Below, piece by piece: positions 18,557 to 27,727 of a stretch of DNA of 49,801 bases (the first letter of the stretch is position 1; each line of letters opens with the position of its first letter). The stretch is taken from assembly GCA_012798535.1 (NCBI GenBank), contig JAAZMZ010000030.1, positions 1 through 49,801 of the forward strand, given 5' to 3'. This stretch comes from Leptolinea sp. (GTDB lineage: Bacteria > Chloroflexota > Anaerolineae > Anaerolineales > Anaerolineaceae). Below the pieces are notes generated by a model. It searched no databases. It saw only the letters and a list, made by a program, of their open reading frames with translations, and had not been told where the DNA came from. Position numbers and translations under genes: made by a program.

Positions 18557-20378
18557 GACAGATGTGCTTTCACTGAAACCGTATAAATCCTTGATCCTGG
18601 CCGAGATTAACACATCACATCCAACCCCCGGGATAATCAGTTCAATTCTAGATGAATCGATGGATATCTTAGAGTTGAATCCGGGTAATCATCCCAGATA
18701 CCGCCGGGAATTTATCGCGCGGCCTCCTCTATACACAGACGGTGTGGTCGAATCGGGATTCATCCATTACCGCGTGTATATGCCTCCCACCTGGACGATG
18801 GAAGCCGGCATAGAAGATACTCTAAATCACCTGTTCCTGGTGATCCGTTGGAATCAACGCGTGGCCATCTACCTTTCTGAAAGCCAGAAGAAAAACACCG
18901 TGCAGAATCGATTTGGGAAAGACACTTCGACCGGGTTGGGCGTGCTGCGGCCGGTTTCGCAAAACAGGCTCAACGCGGGCTACCTGGACGGTGAAACCCG
19001 TACTCTCTGGTTATCGGGAACCCACCGGCGGACATCCATCAAAGCTGACAGTAAAATCCTGACTGGATTGGATCTACGAGACGCGCTCGATCCGCTTTCG
19101 GATCAGACTTATTATTTCACAGCAGCCCGGAGTCTAGCCTCCATCGGAGGGCGAAAAATTCCTGTCGGCTGCTCGCCGCGTCATTCCCGAATATGGACGG
19201 GGGTGTCTTCCTCCTGGCAGGATTTCGAGGACGGCATCGTCATCCTCCTGGGAAAATTGGATAGTGTCGAGGATCTGGCAAAATCCCCGCTGCCTGTGGT
19301 GGCATCGCCGGTAATCCCGGCGGTCGCGGATGTCAGCAGACCGTTTGATATGGCATTCATGCCGCCTGCTCTAGATGATCCGACCCTTTCGCCAGTCGAT
19401 CAATCGGAGATAGAACGCTGGGGATTTCATTCAAAATTTGAGAATATTACACCATCCGACAATGGCAAGAAAATTACCGCCGATCTTTACATGAATGATG
19501 TTCTGCTGGGTAACATGGAAATGAGCATCGATATTCGATCCGACGGCAGGGTCCGGTTGGCGGCTAACGGGCAAGAAGCCTCACCCGATACAAAAGAGGA
19601 TTTTAAAACCGCCTGCGCCCATGCCGAAAAACCGGAGTGGATCAAAATCTGGTATGAATCCGGACTGACTGTTTCAGATGGTCAATTCTACAGCGTCAGA
19701 TGGAAGGATATCCCCTTCCAGAATATTCACTGGGTGAATTTCACCGGCTACAAGGTCGGGCAGGAAAAACCCAAGAACGCGTCGACCGGTAAAGATGACC
19801 CAAAAGCAATCGGAACCGACCATTCATTGTTCGACTGGGTGTTCGATTTCTGGCCTAATCTAGACGGGACACACACTCTTTCGAAAGGCTGGCTGGCCTG
19901 TGATGACGGCGCTATGGAAATTGCCGATTTCATCCACATCGATGAAGCCGTTTCTCCGCCCACCATCACCCTGATCCATGTGAAAGGTGGGAAGACATCC
20001 GGTATCTCGGTATCGGATTATGAAGTAGTCGGCAGCCAGGCGGTGAAAAATCTGCGTTCGCTGGATGAACAGGAACTGGTGGAAGGCTTGAAAAGAAATA
20101 TCGAGAACTCCATAAAAAAACTGATCTGGCATAACGGAGTCGGACAAAACGACCGGCAGGGTATGCTCACTGTGCTAAAGAATCTGGGTACCAATTACCG
20201 CCGCCAGGTGATCATATTGCAGCCCAGCCTGAGGAAAACGCAGGCCGAAGCAGCGCGTGAAAATAAAACCGGCGATAACTATGCGCGGCTGCAGCAGCTG
20301 GATTCGCTTCTTCTGGGCATCCAGGCGAATTGCCGTTCACTGGGCGCTGATATGTGGGTGCTCGGGAATGCCGCCTGA
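18555..20378 (+). CDS. Orphan protein with a predicted PD-(D/E)XK-like nuclease domain
   Basis: I do not recognise a named family for this 607-residue protein. Residues 1-270 are mixed, with conserved-looking patches (LFLVIRWNQRVAIYL; GCSPRHSRIWTG). The C-terminal third has a PD-(D/E)XK-like arrangement: a hydrophobic strand and DWVFDFW (427-433), Glu455-Ile-Ala-Asp458, the strand ITLIHVKGG with Lys477, and a following helix with Gln495-Ala-Val-Lys498. Similar stretches occur, to my knowledge, at the C-termini of some DEAD/DEAH helicases of defence loci. The usual acidic residue two before the lysine is replaced by His475, which may weaken or alter activity. It sits alone, without helicase or methylase, between housekeeping genes. 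Translation starts inside a hairpin. It is possibly a stand-alone defence or DNA-processing nuclease; this is inference. Confidence 0.5.
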   Translation: MTDVLSLKPYKSLILAEINTSHPTPGIISSILDESMDILELNPGNHPRYRREFIARPPLYTDGVVESGFIHYRVYMPPTWTMEAGIEDTLNHLFLVIRWNQRVAIYLSESQKKNTVQNRFGKDTSTGLGVLRPVSQNRLNAGYLDGETRTLWLSGTHRRTSIKADSKILTGLDLRDALDPLSDQTYYFTAARSLASIGGRKIPVGCSPRHSRIWTGVSSSWQDFEDGIVILLGKLDSVEDLAKSPLPVVASPVIPAVADVSRPFDMAFMPPALDDPTLSPVDQSEIERWGFHSKFENITPSDNGKKITADLYMNDVLLGNMEMSIDIRSDGRVRLAANGQEASPDTKEDFKTACAHAEKPEWIKIWYESGLTVSDGQFYSVRWKDIPFQNIHWVNFTGYKVGQEKPKNASTGKDDPKAIGTDHSLFDWVFDFWPNLDGTHTLSKGWLACDDGAMEIADFIHIDEAVSPPTITLIHVKGGKTSGISVSDYEVVGSQAVKNLRSLDEQELVEGLKRNIENSIKKLIWHNGVGQNDRQGMLTVLKNLGTNYRRQVIILQPSLRKTQAEAARENKTGDNYARLQQLDSLLLGIQANCRSLGADMWVLGNAA

Positions 20379-20385
20379 AACAGGC

Positions 20386-20832
20386 TCAAGCCGCGGCAGC
20401 CCTGATCTTCTCAGACAGTCCCCGCAGTGCCAGCAGGTAGGATTGCACTCCCAGCCCGCTGATAGTCCCGGTGCAAACCGCGGAGATCATCGAGTGGTGT
20501 CGAAATTCCTCACGGGCGTGCACGTTCGAAAGGTGCACTTCGATCACCGGCAGACTGATGGCCGTAATCGCGTCGCGCAATGCCACAGAGGTATGCGTGT
20601 ATCCTCCCGGGTTGAAGACCACACCAGCCGCCCACAGGCGGGCGTCATGCAGCGCATCGATCAGCGCGCCTTCGTGGTTGGACTGCATACAGCGCACGTC
20701 TAGCCCCAGTTCCCGGCCGAGCGTGGTCAACTGCTGATTGATCTCGTCCAAGGTCAATGTTCCGTAGACTCCCGGTTCACGTAAACCGAGCAGATTCAAA
20801 TTAGGACCGTGTAAAACTAGTATGGAAGGCAT
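20386..20832 (-). CDS. aroQ: 3-dehydroquinate dehydratase, type II
   Basis: This enzyme dehydrates 3-dehydroquinate to 3-dehydroshikimate, step 3 of the shikimate pathway. The 148-residue length is typical of the dodecameric type II form. Family landmarks are present: ILVLHGPNLNLLGLREPGVYG with the catalytic Tyr, QSNHEG, VFNPGGYTHTSVALRDA, and EVHLSNVHAREEFRHHS. It is the last gene of the aromatic operon. Its start lies inside the end of the preceding kinase/synthase gene, with a 32-base overlap, so it is probably translationally coupled. Its stop lies seven bases from the stop of the convergent orphan nuclease gene, leaving no room for a terminator between them. Confidence 0.96.
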   Translation of the reverse strand: MPSILVLHGPNLNLLGLREPGVYGTLTLDEINQQLTTLGRELGLDVRCMQSNHEGALIDALHDARLWAAGVVFNPGGYTHTSVALRDAITAISLPVIEVHLSNVHAREEFRHHSMISAVCTGTISGLGVQSYLLALRGLSEKIRAAAA

Positions 20833-22423
20833 GATTACTCCTCAGTTCATCCAATGTCAGGTGGATACCGTGCCTGACCTCGCCAATATCCACCGGTAAG
20901 GCAAAGCGCACCCCGTTGCCGGCGCGTTTCTTATCGCGGAAAACGGCTGCCAACACTGCTTCCATATCCATTCCGGCAGGAATATCAACCGGCAAACCCA
21001 CTCCTTCCAGTACCGTGCGGAGCTCTCCGGCCAGTCCGGTATGGGCAATACCCAGTTCTTCCGCCATTTCTGCTTCCACTGCCAATCCAATGGAAACGGC
21101 TTCTCCGTGGCTGAGGGCATAATCCGATTCAAGTTCGATGGCATGGCCAATGGTATGCCCGGCATTTAATACGGCGCGGCTGCCCTGCTCAAAGGGATCC
21201 TGCTCAATCACCCTGATCTTAACCGCCATAGCCCGGCGGATGATCTCCGTCAGCGGTTTTTTCCGGAAATCTTCCATGGATAAGCCTGCCAGTTCACGGC
21301 ACGCATTAAAAAGCAGCGGATCGGCGATCAACCCGTGTTTGATAATCTCGGCCAGCCCGCTGCGGAATTCGCGCTCCGGCAGGGTGGCCAGCACGTCAGG
21401 ATCAGCCAGCACAAAAGCCGGCGAGTGGAAAGCGCCGATCAGGTTCTTGCCCTGCGGCAGGTCGGCACCGGTCTTACCCCCCAGAGAGGCATCCGCCATG
21501 GCAAGCAGAGTAGTCGGCAGACCCACCCAGCGGATGCCGCGCAAATAGGTGGCTGCAGCAAATCCGGCCAGGTCGCTGACCACACCGCCTCCCAGAGCGA
21601 CCACCGTACTGCGGCGGTCAAGCTGGTTGGATAGAAAAAAGTCCCACAGCCGGTTGACCGTCTGGAAGGTTTTATGATCTTCTCCGGCCGGGATGGAGAT
21701 GGTTTGAATAATTTCACCACTCAGGCGGATGGAATCCATCACGCGGCTGGCATACAGCGGACCGATGTTCTCATCCGTGACCAGCGCGAACGGGCCGGAA
21801 ATTCCGCGTTCTGCCAGTTCCTGCCCGATCCCGGCCAATCCGCCAGTTGATGTGCGTACATCGTACGCACATGACAGGCCACCAGACTCCCCCATCCTGC
21901 CAACACGGAACAAGCCGGTCAATACCTGGACTTGCCAGGCGGCCTCCCAGGTCTCTAGAGCTCCCGTATCCACATGATTTTCAAAAGACCGGTAATGTTC
22001 CGAACGATCCTTTAGAAGAGTTGGTAGTTTCGTATTCAACTCACCGGCCAGCAGCGGCCGCTGTTGTGGATCTGCTTGCAGGCGGGCCTGCATGACGGGC
22101 AGCGAAGCGTCCAGCACCACCACGCAACCGGCAGCCTCCACGGCGGTGCGGTTTTCGGCAGCCAGCAGGGAACCGCCACCCAGAGAGACAATCCCTGATT
22201 TCTGCCCAATCAGGTGTTTTAACGCTTCCGTCTCGCGCCTTCGAAATCCGTCCTCGCCCTCGTCGGCGAAGATTTGCCAGACCGATTTTCCGCTGGACTG
22301 TTCGATCTCCCGGTCGAGATCATAGAAGGGCAGATTAAGGTTATCCGCCAGCGTTTTTCCAACGGTGCTTTTGCCGCTTCCGGGCATACCGTAGAGAAAG
22401 AGGAAGCCTGTCATTCCGGCCAC
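20801..22423 (-). CDS. aroKB: Bifunctional shikimate kinase / 3-dehydroquinate synthase (AroK-AroB fusion)
   Basis: The 540-residue protein joins two shikimate enzymes. Residues 1-170 are shikimate kinase: Walker A GMPGSGKST at 12-20, shikimate-binding DLDREIE, RRRETEAL and SLGGGSLL. Residues of about 190-535 are 3-dehydroquinate synthase: PAGEDHKTFQTVNRL, the NAD-binding ALGGGVVSDLAGFAA, TTLLAMADASLGGKTG, AEIIKHG and NAGHTIGHAIE plus LSHGEAV with the zinc ligands. The synthase makes dehydroquinate (step 2); the kinase phosphorylates shikimate (step 5). The two activities are not sequential, so fusion suggests co-regulation, not channelling. Both halves look complete. It overlaps aroC by 13 bases and aroQ by 32 bases. 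Confidence 0.95.
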   Translation of the reverse strand: MAGMTGFLFLYGMPGSGKSTVGKTLADNLNLPFYDLDREIEQSSGKSVWQIFADEGEDGFRRRETEALKHLIGQKSGIVSLGGGSLLAAENRTAVEAAGCVVVLDASLPVMQARLQADPQQRPLLAGELNTKLPTLLKDRSEHYRSFENHVDTGALETWEAAWQVQVLTGLFRVGRMGESGGLSCAYDVRTSTGGLAGIGQELAERGISGPFALVTDENIGPLYASRVMDSIRLSGEIIQTISIPAGEDHKTFQTVNRLWDFFLSNQLDRRSTVVALGGGVVSDLAGFAAATYLRGIRWVGLPTTLLAMADASLGGKTGADLPQGKNLIGAFHSPAFVLADPDVLATLPEREFRSGLAEIIKHGLIADPLLFNACRELAGLSMEDFRKKPLTEIIRRAMAVKIRVIEQDPFEQGSRAVLNAGHTIGHAIELESDYALSHGEAVSIGLAVEAEMAEELGIAHTGLAGELRTVLEGVGLPVDIPAGMDMEAVLAAVFRDKKRAGNGVRFALPVDIGEVRHGIHLTLDELRSNHAFHTSFTRS

Positions 22424-23583
22424 CAGATATGCGGCGAGCTTTCAAGACGAAAATCGCTCAAACGCATTTTTTTCAGAGTATCGAACCTGGGCTGAATTTC
22501 TTCCAACGAATCGCCGCCCAGTTTTTCCAGCAGTGCATCGGCCAATGTGAAAGCCAGCATGGCTTCCACCACCACTACGGCACGCGGAACCGGACAGAAA
22601 TCCGAGCGTTCATATTTTGTTTCCACCGGTATACCGTCTGCCAGGTCGACGGATTGGCGGGAAGACAACGTGGTGGCAATGGGCTTCATGGCCGCCCGCA
22701 CGATAACCGGCTGGCCATTGGAGATGCCGCCTTCAATACCGCCGGCACGGTTTGATGGGCGGCTGAGGTTTTCCCCTTCCACAAGAATATCATCCTGCAC
22801 GGCAGTTCCCGGCAGGCGGGAGTTCTCGAAAGCCGGACCGATCTCCACTCCCTTGACCGCCTGGATGCTCAGAACGGCTGCGCCGATACGGGAGTCCAGC
22901 CGCCTGTCCCACTGGGTGAATGAACCCAGCCCGGCGGGCAGCCCTACAGCGGCCGCCTCAATGGTGCCCCCCAGCGTGTCTTTGCCGGAGATGATCTCTC
23001 GAATGCGAGCCTGCATGGCCTGTGAAGCCTGCGCATCCGGGCAGTTCACCTCTGATTCCCGGGCGCGGATGAAACGCTCTTCGAGCGGGATACTTTCCAG
23101 ACACGCTTCGATTTCGCCGATGGACAGCACATAGCCGCCGACCCGGATGCCGAATTGCGCCAACAGTTGCCGGCAGATGGCGCCCATCGCCACCCGTGCG
23201 GCAGTTTCACGGGCGGAGGCTCTTTCCAGTGCCGGACGCAGATCACCATAACCGTATTTAAGCACGCCGGTCAGGTCGGCGTGCCCAGGACGTGGAATGG
23301 TAAACGGATCGATCTCTTTACCCTTCCAGCGGGCGTGATCACGATTTTCAATGATGATGGAGATAGGTGCACCGGTGGTCACCCCGCTCATCACGCCGCC
23401 GGTGATCACGGCCTTGTCGCATTCCATTTTCATGCGTGGACCGGCACCTGCGCCGCTCTGGCGGCGTGCCAGATCCGCGTTGATGGCATCCATATCCAGC
23501 CTCAGTCCGGCCGGCATACCGTCCAGAATGGTGGTAAGCGTCGGTCCATGGCTTTCTCCGGCAGTGAGGAATCGCAGGGTCAT
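22411..23583 (-). CDS. aroC: Chorismate synthase
   Basis: This enzyme converts 5-enolpyruvylshikimate-3-phosphate to chorismate using reduced FMN, the final shikimate step. The 390-residue length is typical of the long form. Landmarks: FLTAGESHGPTLTTILDGMPAG at the start, RRQSGAGAGPRMKME, RPGHADLTGVLKYG, ERASARETAARVAMGA, GGIEGGISNGQPV and FCPVPRAVVVVEAM. The start codon overlaps the aroE stop in an ATGA junction, so translation is coupled. The family needs a flavin reductase; none is seen nearby. Core residues of the FMN site appear intact. Confidence 0.97.
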   Translation of the reverse strand: MTLRFLTAGESHGPTLTTILDGMPAGLRLDMDAINADLARRQSGAGAGPRMKMECDKAVITGGVMSGVTTGAPISIIIENRDHARWKGKEIDPFTIPRPGHADLTGVLKYGYGDLRPALERASARETAARVAMGAICRQLLAQFGIRVGGYVLSIGEIEACLESIPLEERFIRARESEVNCPDAQASQAMQARIREIISGKDTLGGTIEAAAVGLPAGLGSFTQWDRRLDSRIGAAVLSIQAVKGVEIGPAFENSRLPGTAVQDDILVEGENLSRPSNRAGGIEGGISNGQPVIVRAAMKPIATTLSSRQSVDLADGIPVETKYERSDFCPVPRAVVVVEAMLAFTLADALLEKLGGDSLEEIQPRFDTLKKMRLSDFRLESSPHIWWPE

Positions 23584-24446
23584 GAGGATTTCCTTTCAAG
23601 GGCGGCCTGTTTGAATATATCGGAAGTGACATTTTGCCCCGTCCAAAGATGAAAAGCCAGCGCGGCCTGCTCGATCAGCATCCCCAAACCGTTCACCGCG
23701 GGAAGGCCGGCAGCCTCTGCGGCTTTCATCAGTTTTGTCTGCGGCGGATTGTAGATCAGGTCATATAACAGGGCGTTCTTCGGAAAAGGCAGCCCGGATG
23801 GCCAGGGGGTCTCTTCGATAAACGGGCTCATTCCCGCCGGAGTGGTGTTCACAATTAAACGCACGGCAGACAGGTCGGAAAAATCCGACAATGGGACGGC
23901 GGTAATGCGGTTCTGTGGGGTGGAAAGATCCGCGGCCATCTGCCCGGATTGTTCCAATCGTCTGGCAGAAATATTGACCTTCCAGCCGGATTGAACCAGG
24001 GCATACACAATCGCCCGGGCGGAACCGCCGGCACCCAGAACCAGGGCGCGGCGACCTTCGGCAGGGATATTTTTCGGAAGGTGAGCGGCCAGATCCCGGC
24101 TGAAGCCCAGCCAGTCGGTGTTGTCTCCCTTCAACCGACCGTTCATCGAGATGGTGTTCACGGCGCCGATGGCCTCCGCGGCCGGGGTCAACTCATCCAT
24201 CAGAGGAAGGACACTCTGTTTGTGGGGAATGGTCACGTTCAAACCATTTATGTTCCCATGGCGCATTTCATCAAGCAAATCCCTCAGGCCGGAAGCTCCT
24301 CCAGGCAGGGGCGGAACCGGGAACAGACGGTAATCTCCCTTCAAACCGGCCGCCTGAAGCGCGGCGGAATGCATGACCGGCGACAGGCTATGCCCCACCG
24401 GCCAGCCGATCAATCCCAACTGCCAGAAGGATACGATCCCGGCCAT
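23580..24446 (-). CDS. aroE: Shikimate dehydrogenase
   Basis: This enzyme reduces 3-dehydroshikimate to shikimate with NADPH (step 4). The 288-residue protein has the substrate domain motifs GWPVGHSLSPVMHSAALQ and GLNVTIPHKQSVLP with the catalytic Lys, NTDWLGF with the catalytic Asp region, and the nucleotide-binding VLGAGGSARAIVYAL followed by the NADPH-type ISARRLEQ. It overlaps its neighbours by four bases (aroC) and one base (aroA), in the middle of the aromatic operon. Nothing is missing, so I expect a functional enzyme. Confidence 0.96.
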   Translation of the reverse strand: MAGIVSFWQLGLIGWPVGHSLSPVMHSAALQAAGLKGDYRLFPVPPLPGGASGLRDLLDEMRHGNINGLNVTIPHKQSVLPLMDELTPAAEAIGAVNTISMNGRLKGDNTDWLGFSRDLAAHLPKNIPAEGRRALVLGAGGSARAIVYALVQSGWKVNISARRLEQSGQMAADLSTPQNRITAVPLSDFSDLSAVRLIVNTTPAGMSPFIEETPWPSGLPFPKNALLYDLIYNPPQTKLMKAAEAAGLPAVNGLGMLIEQAALAFHLWTGQNVTSDIFKQAALERKSS

Positions 24447-25810
24447 CAGGCTGAAACCCGTTCGGCTGCCGGGATTTTGTCATCGATAAGGATTTTCGCT
24501 CCGAGCCGGGTGATCACATCGGCAAATTCCGGGAAAGATTCCTGGATGATCGAGGCATTCTGGATGACGATCGTTTCACGGGCGGCCATACCGGCCACCG
24601 CCAGAGACATTGCCAGGCGGTGATCACCGTGCGGATCGACGACACCGCCATGTAATTCTCCGGTCCCGTGAATAGAGAATCCATCCGGAGTCTCTGCTAC
24701 ATCGACGCCCAGTTTTTTCAATTCGACGCACAGGGCCGAAATACGGTCTGATTCCTTGACGCGTAATTCGGCGGCATCACGCACCGTTGAGGTACCTTTG
24801 GCATATGCTGCGGCAATGGCGAAAATGGGAAATTCATCGATCATGCGCACCACCTGCTCACCCGATACATCCACACCTTTCAAGACACTGTGACGGATGG
24901 TCAGATCTCCCACCGGTTCGCCGTTGCGGGTTGGCCGGGCTGCGATCTGAATACTGGCACCCATGGAAAGCAGAATATCCAGCAAACCGGTGCGTGTGGC
25001 GTTCAAGCCGATATTTTGCAGAGTGATCTCCGACCCCGGGATAATCAGGGCGGCAACGATCAGGAATGCCGCGGAAGAAAAATCGCCCGGTAAAACCATG
25101 TTGATCGGTTTCAGGGAATAGCGGGCAGCCGGGGGTATCAGATGGGTGAGGTAGCAGGTGCGGCCTTGAATTGTGGCTTTCTCGCTGCGGATGGAAACGC
25201 CCATGCCGGTCAACATACGTTCGGTATGATCGCGGGAAAAACCAGGTTCCACGATGGACAGCGGTTCCCCTGAAGCCAGACCGGCCAACAGCAGGCAGGT
25301 TTTCACCTGAGCGCTGGCCACTGATAAGGTGAGTGTGCCACCTTTCAACGGCAGCTGGGATACACCCATGCTGATTGGTGCGCAGCCAGAGGTGCCCTTG
25401 ATATTGACACCCATCTGCTGTAACGGCTGAATGATACGATCCATCGGGCGGCGGCGCAGGCTTTCCGAACCATCCAGCACGGCCGGGGTCCCGGTGGAAG
25501 CCAGAGCTCCGGCCAGAAACCGCAGCGTGGTTGCTGAATTGCCGCAGTTCAGCGGGCCGAAGGGGACGGAGAAACCACCCAGTCCTTTTCCTTCGACAGC
25601 CAATGAGGTTCCGTTGAGTTTCCAGTTGATTCCCAGATGGGTAAGGGCATTTAACAACTGGTTGGTCACACCAGAAATGAGGAAATTGTCAATTTGACTG
25701 CGGCCGGCTGCTACGGCCGCGAAAAGCGCCGCCCGGTGCGAAAGCGATTTATCACCGGGTAGCGGAGTAGTCCCTTTTAGGGAATTACCGGGAAGAATGG
25801 AAAGATTCAT
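24446..25810 (-). CDS. aroA: EPSP synthase, probable class II (glyphosate-insensitive type)
   Basis: This enzyme adds enolpyruvate from PEP to shikimate-3-phosphate (step 6). The 454-residue protein has LPGDKSLSHRAALFAA with Lys21 and Ser22, RPMDRIIQPL, SAQVKTCLLLAGL, the DEFPIFAIAAAYAKG active-site Asp/Glu region, and RVKESDRI. The PEP loop reads GNSATTLR: Ala93 stands where E. coli has Gly96, the residue whose change to Ala is known to block glyphosate binding, and where class II CP4-type enzymes also carry Ala. Phe98 replaces E. coli Pro101. It overlaps tyrA by four bases. Function is secure; inhibitor insensitivity is inferred. Confidence 0.96.
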   Translation of the reverse strand: MNLSILPGNSLKGTTPLPGDKSLSHRAALFAAVAAGRSQIDNFLISGVTNQLLNALTHLGINWKLNGTSLAVEGKGLGGFSVPFGPLNCGNSATTLRFLAGALASTGTPAVLDGSESLRRRPMDRIIQPLQQMGVNIKGTSGCAPISMGVSQLPLKGGTLTLSVASAQVKTCLLLAGLASGEPLSIVEPGFSRDHTERMLTGMGVSIRSEKATIQGRTCYLTHLIPPAARYSLKPINMVLPGDFSSAAFLIVAALIIPGSEITLQNIGLNATRTGLLDILLSMGASIQIAARPTRNGEPVGDLTIRHSVLKGVDVSGEQVVRMIDEFPIFAIAAAYAKGTSTVRDAAELRVKESDRISALCVELKKLGVDVAETPDGFSIHGTGELHGGVVDPHGDHRLAMSLAVAGMAARETIVIQNASIIQESFPEFADVITRLGAKILIDDKIPAAERVSA

Positions 25811-26685
25811 GATATTTCACCTTTGGCTGAGATTTCAATACGCGTTCGGTTTTCCGCCCCGGCGGCCAGAACAGCCTGAAGATCGGGGTAGTTGCCGGTT
25901 AAGAGCAAGTTTTCCAGTTCCGCCAGATGCTCGCGGTACCGGTGTAGAGAATCCAGGATGGCATCGCGGTTGGTCTGCAATACATCCAGCATCATGGTGG
26001 CGGGAGTGACAGCCAGCCGGGTGGTGCTGGCAAATCCGCTGGCCGCCAGGGGAGCGGCAGACGGTGGGGTGCAATAAGCCAGCGCGTTTGCCGCCAGGTA
26101 AGGGAGATGACTGGTCGCCGCCACGCGGGTGTCATGCGTATCTGCATCCATCCATAGCGCGTGCGAACCGATCAGCCTGACCAGGGCTTCAGCAGCCTGC
26201 CGCGCATTCGATGTAGTACGTTTTAAGGGGATCAGTGCAAAATTGGCTCCCTGGAAAATGGACGGATCAGCGCTTTCCAGTCCAGAGGTCTCTTTGCCGC
26301 ACATGGGATGTCCGCCCAGCGGGTCAAAACGCTCCGGCAGGCTGCGCATGGCATCACAGATCACCCGCTTGGTGGATCCGAAATCCATAACGATGGCCCG
26401 CTGCGGGCAAAGATCGGGAAGTGCCCCCAGCAGCAGAAGGATCATGTTGACCGGCGTGGCCAGGATGATCAGATCGGCATCCCGGGTCAACTCACCGGGT
26501 AGTACCTCTGCCTGATCGACAATCCTGCGCGTCAGGGCAGACTCGACTGCACAACTATCCGGATCAATACCCGTCAATTGACGGCAGTGACCTTTCAGTG
26601 CCATAGCCAGCGATCCTCCCATAAGCCCCAATCCGAAAATGACCACATGTTTGCCCGCAAAAAAACCTGGATCTTCATCAGACAT
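25807..26685 (-). CDS. tyrA: Prephenate dehydrogenase
   Basis: This enzyme oxidatively decarboxylates prephenate to 4-hydroxyphenylpyruvate for tyrosine. The 292-residue protein has the NAD-binding FGLGLMGGSLAMALKG, the acidic end of beta-2 in TGIDPDS, the DFGSTKR motif, GGHPMCGKETSG and the catalytic-domain SHLPYLAANALA. An ACT domain is not evident, so feedback control by tyrosine may lie at the level of the operon leader instead. It could be an arogenate dehydrogenase; sequence alone does not decide. The gene lies one base downstream of aroF and overlaps aroA by four bases. Confidence 0.93.
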   Translation of the reverse strand: MSDEDPGFFAGKHVVIFGLGLMGGSLAMALKGHCRQLTGIDPDSCAVESALTRRIVDQAEVLPGELTRDADLIILATPVNMILLLLGALPDLCPQRAIVMDFGSTKRVICDAMRSLPERFDPLGGHPMCGKETSGLESADPSIFQGANFALIPLKRTTSNARQAAEALVRLIGSHALWMDADTHDTRVAATSHLPYLAANALAYCTPPSAAPLAASGFASTTRLAVTPATMMLDVLQTNRDAILDSLHRYREHLAELENLLLTGNYPDLQAVLAAGAENRTRIEISAKGEIS

Positions 26686-26686
26686 G

Positions 26687-27697
26687 TTATTTTCGCCCCA
26701 CTTCCCTGGCGATACCTCTGACCTGTTTCACCAGGACGGCAAATTTTTCAGGGCTGAGGGATTGACCACCATCCGACAACGCTTCCTTGGGGTTGGGGTG
26801 CACCTCGATGATCAGTCCATCGGCGCCCGCAGCCACCCCGGCCCGTGCGACCGGCGTCACCAGATCCGCATGGCCGGTACTGTGGCTCGGATCCAGGATG
26901 ACCGGCAGGTGGGTCAGATTTTTCAATACCGGAATGGCGTTGATATCGGTAGTGTTGCGGGTGGCGGTTTCAAAGGTGCGCACCCCGCGCTCACAAAGGA
27001 TCACCCGCCGGTTCCCGTGGGAAAGGATATATTCTGCCGCCATGAGCAATTCTTCGATGAGAGCAGAAATACCGCGTTTGAGAAGGATGGGTTTTTCGCA
27101 TTCGCCGGCGGCATGCAGCAGTGCGAAGTTCTGCATATTGCGCGCACCGATTTGCAAGACATCGGCGTATTTTGCCACCAGGGGAACCATCTCCGGCGCC
27201 ATCACCTCGGTGAAGACCGGCAGGCCGGTGAGTTCGCGGGCTTCTGCCAGAATCTCCAGGCCTTCTTCCCCCAGCCCCTGAAAGCTGTAGGGCGAAGAAC
27301 GTGGTTTGAAGGCACCACCGCGCAAAGCCTGTGCGCCGGCTTCCTTGACAGCCTGCGCCGTTTCCAGCAGTTGCGACCGGCTTTCCACGGCACAGGGACC
27401 GGCAATCACCACCACTTCGTCACCGCCGATCACAAATCCGTCCAATGGAAACACTGTATTCTCAGGGATAAATTCACGGGAAGCCACTTTATAAGGTCGT
27501 GAAATGGGAACGGTGTGATCCACACCGGGCATGTACATGATCTGCTCTCGCAAAACAGACGGGTTGGAGCCGATCACGGCGATCAACGTTCGGTCTTCAC
27601 CTGTGTTGACGATCACCCGGAATTTATTGGCTTCCACCCGGGTAATCACCGCCTCTATCTGCTCTTTTGTCGCATCCACATTCATTATGACCATCAT
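26687..27697 (-). CDS. aroF: 3-deoxy-7-phosphoheptulonate (DAHP) synthase, type I beta
   Basis: This enzyme condenses PEP with erythrose-4-phosphate, the entry step of aromatic synthesis. Residues 1-70 form the ferredoxin-like regulatory domain seen in Thermotoga-type DAHP synthases ([17 protein letters not shown]). The barrel follows: [50 protein letters not shown] and LDPSHSTG. The N-terminal domain is known in relatives to bind Tyr or Phe for feedback inhibition. GAGGAG precedes the start at good spacing. It is the second gene of the operon, 30 bases after aroH. Confidence 0.96.
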   Translation of the reverse strand: MMVIMNVDATKEQIEAVITRVEANKFRVIVNTGEDRTLIAVIGSNPSVLREQIMYMPGVDHTVPISRPYKVASREFIPENTVFPLDGFVIGGDEVVVIAGPCAVESRSQLLETAQAVKEAGAQALRGGAFKPRSSPYSFQGLGEEGLEILAEARELTGLPVFTEVMAPEMVPLVAKYADVLQIGARNMQNFALLHAAGECEKPILLKRGISALIEELLMAAEYILSHGNRRVILCERGVRTFETATRNTTDINAIPVLKNLTHLPVILDPSHSTGHADLVTPVARAGVAAGADGLIIEVHPNPKEALSDGGQSLSPEKFAVLVKQVRGIAREVGRK

Positions 27698-27727
27698 ATC
27701 GACACTCCTCTGGTAAAAACCCGGATT

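Noticed and set aside
20379..20385. Terminator between the orphan nuclease gene and aroQ
   Set aside because: Only seven bases separate the two stops and no stem with a T-run is visible around them.
26639..27502. Long plus-strand frame of 287 codons opposite aroF
   Set aside because: It is the antisense shadow of a clearly real DAHP synthase gene with all its motifs.
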